This document shows positions 45,477 through 49,245 of a stretch of DNA of 49,245 nt, one piece after another. The stretch lies in the NCBI GenBank assembly GCA_947168325.1, contig CAMVLN010000002.1, positions 1-49,245 of the forward strand, read 5' to 3'. Under the pieces are notes generated by a model. It searched no databases. It was not told the DNA's origin and saw nothing but the letters and a program-made list of their open reading frames with translations. Each line of letters starts with the position of its first letter. Within the stretch, counting starts at the first letter, position 1. The translations under genes and the position numbers were made by a program. Source of the DNA: an uncultured Elusimicrobia bacterium (GTDB lineage Bacteria; Elusimicrobiota; Endomicrobiia; Endomicrobiales; Endomicrobiaceae).

Positions 45477-45707
45477 ATGCCATTGTTTGAGTTTGTTTGT
45501 AAAAAATGTGGAAATAAATTTGAAAAAATAGTTTTTTCAATAAATAACGAAGAAATAAAATGTCCTAGTTGTAATAGTAAAGAATTAGAAAAACAATTTT
45601 CTACTTTTTCTTCAGCTTCTTCAAATAGTAGTTGCTCGAATAAAGGGTCTAGCGACTGCATTTCTAAACAACAAAATCATTGTTGTAATGGTTGTTGTCA
45701 TCATTAA
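45477..45707 (+). CDS. FmdB-type zinc ribbon protein
   Basis: 76-residue protein of the FmdB/putative-regulator family. It opens MPLFEFVCKKCGNKFEKIV, then CPSC, a CxxC-CxxC zinc ribbon, followed by a Ser-rich linker and a Cys/His-rich tail (CCNGCCHH). GGAGGT 3-4 nt before the ATG fixes the start; an in-frame upstream ATG would precede that site. Role unknown; first described near formamidase/amidase genes. Confidence 0.85.
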   Translation: MPLFEFVCKKCGNKFEKIVFSINNEEIKCPSCNSKELEKQFSTFSSASSNSSCSNKGSSDCISKQQNHCCNGCCHH

Positions 45708-45764
45708 TAAAATTTTATATTTGTTATCTAAACAAAATTGTATTAAACAACAAGTATGAATTCA

Positions 45765-45780
45765 AGTTGCTAATGCAACT
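45765..45780. terminator. Hairpin between fmdB and the AbiH remnant
   Basis: AGTTGC-TAAT-GCAACT inverted repeat in the convergent gap, with TTTTT about 15 nt downstream on the plus strand. It may terminate the fmdB transcript; weak. Confidence 0.3.
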
Positions 45781-45854
45781 GGGAATGTAGATTGCTTTTT
45801 AAAAATTTTTTAGATGGTAGCTATACTTATTCTTTTTTTGATTTTAAATAATAT

Positions 45855-46292
45855 TTATTTTTCAGGAATTAAAAATCCTCTATTAATATCTTCTTGGTAA
45901 ATAAAACTAACTTTTGCCATAACTTCTTCTTCACCAATAATTTCAGTAATATTATCTATTAATCTCTTAAGAGCTTCTTGATTATGGTAATAAATGTTAA
46001 TTTTATAGTTTTTTCTTACTTTAAATATATGTTTTAATATATTGTGGTCTGATTCGGCTAGAGAATGCCCTACTACATGAAATGTAAGAGTTTCGTTAAC
46101 TGGTAGATTACCTAACATTATTAATAGATTTTGGTAATCTTCTATTGTTGCATATCTGTGCCGTTGATTATGTTTTTTAAACACATTAAATTCAACATTA
46201 ATTTCTTCTTTGTCATTTAAACCTTTTCCTAAAATTAAAACATCCATATATATATGTAATATCCCCATTTTTTTAATACTGTTAATTCGCAT
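45855..46292 (-). pseudogene. AbiH-type abortive-infection protein, C-terminal fragment
   Basis: 145-codon ORF resembling only the C-terminal half of AbiH (phage abortive infection): the strand around ILHIYMDVLILGKG, then FHVVGHSLAESDHNILKHIF and INIYYHNQEALKRLIDNITEIIG. GHSL-x3-D and IYYH are the family's last conserved blocks. The N-terminal half, with its GNGFD nucleotide-binding-like start, is missing; the frame opens at ATG 46292 right after a TATAAT-like sequence, and the upstream 360 nt contain no further AbiH sequence. A truncated remnant is the simplest reading; expression of a stand-alone fragment is possible. Confidence 0.65.
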
Positions 46293-46392
46293 TATTATAC
46301 CTTATTATTTAAAGTGGGACTAATTTTTTCTAAAAATTTTAGTATTAGAATGTATAAGATATGAAATAAAATAAAATTTTGGACTAAAAATT

Positions 46393-46431
46393 AAAGTGGT
46401 TGAAGCATATCTTATGCGGTTCAACCACTTT
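46393..46431 (-). terminator. Strong hairpin downstream of gdhA
   Basis: A 12-bp perfect outer stem (AAAGTGGTTGAA / TTCAACCACTTT) and an inner GCATA/TATGC stem (loop TCT, GG bulge). The plus side is followed by TTTT; the minus side is followed by a T-rich run as well. It could serve either strand; gdhA ends 226 nt upstream on the minus strand. Confidence 0.6.
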
Positions 46432-46473
46432 TTTTAAAATTCTTACAAAGTTGTTTTGTATTTTTTTATAAAA

Positions 46474-46494
46474 TCCCGATAAAAACTTTCGGGA
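46474..46494. repeat. TCCCGA...TCGGGA palindrome
   Basis: A 6-bp inverted repeat with a 9-nt spacer, followed by ATGACA. Short palindromes of this type occur as dispersed intergenic repeats in several bacterial genomes; whether it is repeated in this genome cannot be seen here. Confidence 0.35.
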
Positions 46495-46656
46495 ATGACA
46501 AAGAATAAAAATTTTTTATTTTTAGATTTTTTGTTTTAAAAAAAACTTATTATTTAGTTTTTCTCTTTTTCTTTTCTAAAAATCTAATTATTACATTTTC
46601 TTTCTATTCTTATTTCTTTATCCTTTCATACATCTTACTTTAATATTCCAAAGATT

Positions 46657-47994
46657 CTATATCAAACCGTGTGCTAACATAGCCTCAGCAACTTTTTTAA
46701 ATCCTGCAATGTTTGCACCATTTACTAAATTACCCGGTGTACCATATTCTTCTGCAGCTTCTTTGGCATTTTTATGAATATTTATCATTATTTGATGCAA
46801 TTTGTTATCAACTTCTTCAAAAGTCCAAGAAAGTCTTTGTGAATTTTGTGCCATTTCAAGACCTGATGTTGCTACTCCACCAGCATTTGAAGCTTTACCA
46901 GGAGCATAAGCTATTTTTGCTTTTATAAATGCTTCAACAGCATCTGGAGTTGAAGGCATATTTGCCCCTTCTACAACTGCTATAACACCATTCTTAAGTA
47001 ATGTTTGTGCAGCTTTTCCGTCAAGTTCATTTTGTGTTGCACATGGCAGTGCTATATCGCATTTTATTGTCCAGATACCTTTACAACCTTCTGTATAAAC
47101 TGCTCCTTTCTTTAAGTTTGCATATTCTTTAATTCTTTTTCTTTCAACTTCTTTTAATTGTTTTACTATACTTAAATCTATGCCATCTTTATCGTAAATA
47201 TAACCGTTAGAATCTGACATTGCAACAACTTTTGCCCCCAAACTTTGAGCTTTTTCTACTGCATATATTGCAACATTTCCGGAACCTGAAACTACAACAG
47301 TTTTTCCTTCAAAAGATGTTTTTCTATCTTTTAACATTTCATTACAGAAATAAACAACACCATAACCTGTTGCCTGTGTTCTTGCAAGAGAACCACCATA
47401 AGTTAATCCTTTACCTGTTAAAACTCCATGAAAAACATTTCTTATTCTTTTATATTGGCCAAACATATATCCAATTTCTCTTGCACCTGTTCCTATATCA
47501 CCTGCAGGAACATCTGTATCTGCATCAATATACTTGCAAAGCTCTGTCATAAAACTTTGGCAAAATCTCATAACTTCATTATCCGATTTACCTTTAGGGT
47601 CAAAATCTGAACCACCTTTTGCACCACCCATCATTAAACCTGTTAATGAATTTTTAAAAATTTGTTCAAACCCTAAAAATTTGATTGTACTTAAATTTAC
47701 TGAAGGATGAAGTCTTAATCCCCCTTTATATGGTCCAAGAGCTGAATTAAATTGTACTCTAAAACCTCTGTTTACATGGAAAACACCTTTATCATCTTGC
47801 CAAGGAACTCTAAACATTATCTGTCTTTCAGGTTCAACAATTCTTTCAAGAATACTTGCATCTTGATACTCTTTGTGCTTTTCAACAACTGGACTAATTG
47901 ATTCTAAAACTTCTTTTACTGCTTGTAAGAACAAAGTTTCACCTTGATTTCTTTGTTCTACTTCTTTTAACACTTTTTCTACATAAGCATTCAT
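46657..47994 (-). CDS. gdhA: NADP-specific glutamate dehydrogenase
   Basis: 445-residue homohexameric enzyme making glutamate from 2-oxoglutarate, ammonia and NADPH. Substrate-binding and catalytic blocks are RGFRVQFNSALGPYKGGLRLHPSV, MGGAKGGSDFDPKGKSD (catalytic Lys), and DVPAGDIGTGAREIGYMFG. The nucleotide-binding domain shows VVSGSGNVAIYAVEKAQSLGAKVVAMSDSNG, and SNAGGVATSGLEMAQNS closes the C-terminal part. Length (445) is that of the small bacterial NADP class. AAGGGG lies about 8 nt before the ATG. The ~240-nt leader contains multiple hairpins. Confidence 0.97.
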   Translation of the reverse strand: MNAYVEKVLKEVEQRNQGETLFLQAVKEVLESISPVVEKHKEYQDASILERIVEPERQIMFRVPWQDDKGVFHVNRGFRVQFNSALGPYKGGLRLHPSVNLSTIKFLGFEQIFKNSLTGLMMGGAKGGSDFDPKGKSDNEVMRFCQSFMTELCKYIDADTDVPAGDIGTGAREIGYMFGQYKRIRNVFHGVLTGKGLTYGGSLARTQATGYGVVYFCNEMLKDRKTSFEGKTVVVSGSGNVAIYAVEKAQSLGAKVVAMSDSNGYIYDKDGIDLSIVKQLKEVERKRIKEYANLKKGAVYTEGCKGIWTIKCDIALPCATQNELDGKAAQTLLKNGVIAVVEGANMPSTPDAVEAFIKAKIAYAPGKASNAGGVATSGLEMAQNSQRLSWTFEEVDNKLHQIMINIHKNAKEAAEEYGTPGNLVNGANIAGFKKVAEAMLAHGLI

Positions 47995-48240
47995 TCTTTT
48001 TGCCCCTTATATAAATTTTTTCATAAAAAAAGAATAATTCAAATTTGTGCTTTTTCTTAAAAGCATTGTTAGAAAGCATTCTTACTTTCTACAGAGCTTA
48101 AGGACTCTTTATATTTTACAAAAGCTCTGTTAAAAAAGAAACTTACTCTTTAGCCAGCCTATTAGAGTTTCCTCTCTTTTTGGAAAGCCCAATTTCAAAA
48201 AGCCCCTTTGCTTCCTTGAATTATTCAATTATTATATAAA
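47995..48240 (-). promoter_or_regulatory. Hairpin-rich leader of gdhA, candidate cis-regulatory RNA
   Basis: Plus coordinates of inverted repeats: TGCTTTT/AAAAGCA (48048-48065, 4-nt loop), AGAAAG/CTTTCT (48071-48090), ACAGAGCTT/AAGCTCTGT (48091-48130), AGAG/CTCT (48164-48175), CTTTTTG/CAAAAAG (48176-48202). On the transcribed (minus) strand the fourth closes a GAAA (GNRA) tetraloop. The segment 48164-48168 can instead pair with 48145-48149 (ACTCT), so the two pairings exclude each other, as in a riboswitch or attenuator. No known riboswitch consensus was recognised. Confidence 0.45.
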
Positions 48241-48311
48241 ATTTTTAAGTTTTATTAGAAAATATTCTACATCTTTGTTTTTTTAGTTGTCAATATACCA
48301 AACATCTAGCT

Positions 48312-49245
48312 TTAGTCGTATCTTAAAGCTTCAATTGGGGAAAGTTCAGAAGCTTTTTTTGCTGGCCATAATCCAAAAACTATACCAACAATAGCAGAAA
48401 ATCCTACTGACAAAACTATAGAAAATGTTGAAATAAAAGTAGTCCACCCTGCAACTTTTGAAATAATAACAGAAATACCTACACCTAAACTTACACCTAA
48501 TATTCCACCAAGCAATGATAACACTGAAGATTCTATTAAAAACTGTAACAATACTGCTATCTTTGTTGCACCTATAGCTTTTCTTAAACCAATTTCTCTA
48601 GTTCTTTCACTAACACTTACAAGCATTATATTCATAATACCTATACCACCAACTATTAATGAAATACCTGCTACTGCACCTAAAAGCATTGTCATGGTTT
48701 TTGTAGTAGATGTAAGCATTTTAATCATATCCGACATATTTCTTATTCTAAAAGCATCTGCTTGTTCAGCTGTAAGTTTATTTCTTTCAAGCATTGTTTT
48801 TAATAGATAAGTTTCTGTTTCTTCTAATTTTCCCTTTTGAACTTCTACAGCAACACTAGAAATATATTTTGTTCCAAGCAATCTTTTCATTGCAGTATTT
48901 AATGGAACTATTACAATATCATCTGCATCTCTATATCCTTGTGCACCTTTTACCGGTAATATTCCTATAACTCTAAATTTTTTTCTATTTATTTTTATAT
49001 ATTTACCAACTGGATTTTCGTTACCAAAAAGATTTTTTACAACAGTTGTTCCTATAACACAAACTTTTGACAGCTTCTCATTTTCAGATTTTGTAAAAAA
49101 TCGTCCATATTGTGGAACTGCATTTTGTAGATACTGATATACTGGGGTTGCCCCTGTAATAGATGTGTTCGTATTCTTGTTGCCATAAACTACTTGCACT
49201 GAACCACTAACATTAGGATCTATATTTTTTATTAACTCTGTATTT
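48312..49245 (-). CDS. MacB-type ABC transporter permease, C-terminal part (5' end outside window)
   Basis: About 311 codons of a MacB/LolC-like permease, open to the right edge of the window. The periplasmic MacB core domain is visible (VSGSVQVVYGN, GRFFTKSENEKLSKVCVIGTTVVKNLFG, VGKYIKINRKKFRVIGILPVKG). It is followed by a TM helix, the cytosolic VSERTREIGLRKAIGATKIAVLLQFLIE coupling motif, and two more TM helices ending in FGLWPAKKASELSPIEALRYD, the universal FtsX-superfamily C-terminus. It would export a peptide, toxin or lipoprotein with an ATPase that must lie beyond the edge. The internal GTG at 49199 is not the true start. Confidence 0.92.
   Translation of the reverse strand, partial: NTELIKNIDPNVSGSVQVVYGNKNTNTSITGATPVYQYLQNAVPQYGRFFTKSENEKLSKVCVIGTTVVKNLFGNENPVGKYIKINRKKFRVIGILPVKGAQGYRDADDIVIVPLNTAMKRLLGTKYISSVAVEVQKGKLEETETYLLKTMLERNKLTAEQADAFRIRNMSDMIKMLTSTTKTMTMLLGAVAGISLIVGGIGIMNIMLVSVSERTREIGLRKAIGATKIAVLLQFLIESSVLSLLGGILGVSLGVGISVIISKVAGWTTFISTFSIVLSVGFSAIVGIVFGLWPAKKASELSPIEALRYD

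Larger units (their letters stand above)
46293..46656. other. Intergenic region between the AbiH remnant and gdhA
   Basis: No gene seen. Two inverted repeats (46393-46431 and 46474-46494) and a T-rich run occupy the stretch. It contains the 3' end of the gdhA transcript and the promoter region of the AbiH fragment. Confidence 0.5.

Noticed and set aside
1..49245. CRISPR array, insertion sequence, prophage or replication origin
   Set aside because: No regularly spaced repeats, transposase, phage structural genes or DnaA-box cluster were seen. The only tandem repeats are inside the rodZ-like gene.

Overview
The window is a very AT-rich bacterial chromosome segment (about a quarter G+C by eye). 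It uses the standard code (TGA is a stop, Trp is TGG) and its cistrons are tightly packed and often overlapping. The cell is Gram-negative with an outer membrane (LolA-like carrier, a lipoprotein, a MacB-type exporter) and probably rod-shaped (PBP2, RodA, a RodZ-like HTH membrane protein). Low G+C, a tandem pair of acyltransferase/acyl-ligase fusions, a Re-citrate-synthase-like enzyme, NADP glutamate dehydrogenase and a TPR/radical-SAM protein would fit an Elusimicrobiota (Endomicrobium-like) host. That assignment is inference only.

Layout. 1-8173 (+): end of uvrC, then ftsK, a lolA-like gene, a rodZ-like gene, rimO, pgsA, an MBL-fold hydrolase and xerD. 8249-15864 (+): glmS, then a 1137-residue MFS/PlsC/acyl-ligase fusion overlapping a 724-residue PlsC/acyl-ligase paralogue. 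16003-20848 (+): the housekeeping run gmk, rpoZ, coaC, coaB (split rather than fused), family-4 uracil-DNA glycosylase, priA. 20996-24629 (+): a two-gene restriction-modification system, a nuclease-methylase fusion plus a specificity subunit. 24966-30187 (-): nfeD-SPFH, lepB, a Re-citrate-synthase-like gene, nth, and secG followed by tRNA-Leu(GAG). 30842-40145 (+): comM, mrdA, rodA, a spore-photoproduct-lyase-like radical SAM gene, a TPR lipoprotein, valS. 40421-42183 (+): a 35-codon peptide gene and a TPR/radical-SAM/SPASM gene. 42981-45707 (+): a DUF116 protein, a DEAD-box helicase, an FmdB zinc ribbon. 45855-49245 (-): an AbiH remnant, gdhA with a hairpin-rich leader, and a MacB-type permease cut by the window edge.

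The most interesting locus is 40304-42183. A short Lys-rich peptide with a W-x-K-P ... G-L-D pattern reminiscent of PqqA has its own predicted promoter and ribosome site. It lies 44 nt upstream of a radical SAM enzyme with a SPASM-like Cys-rich C-terminus and an N-terminal TPR domain. It reads as a minimal RiPP (ribosomally made, post-translationally modified peptide) system in which TPRs might replace the usual RRE/PqqD peptide-recognition domain. Secondary points of interest are the gdhA leader (five consecutive inverted repeats and one mutually exclusive pairing), the internally duplicated RodZ-like protein, the acyl-ligase pair with one degenerate active site, and the compact R-M system.
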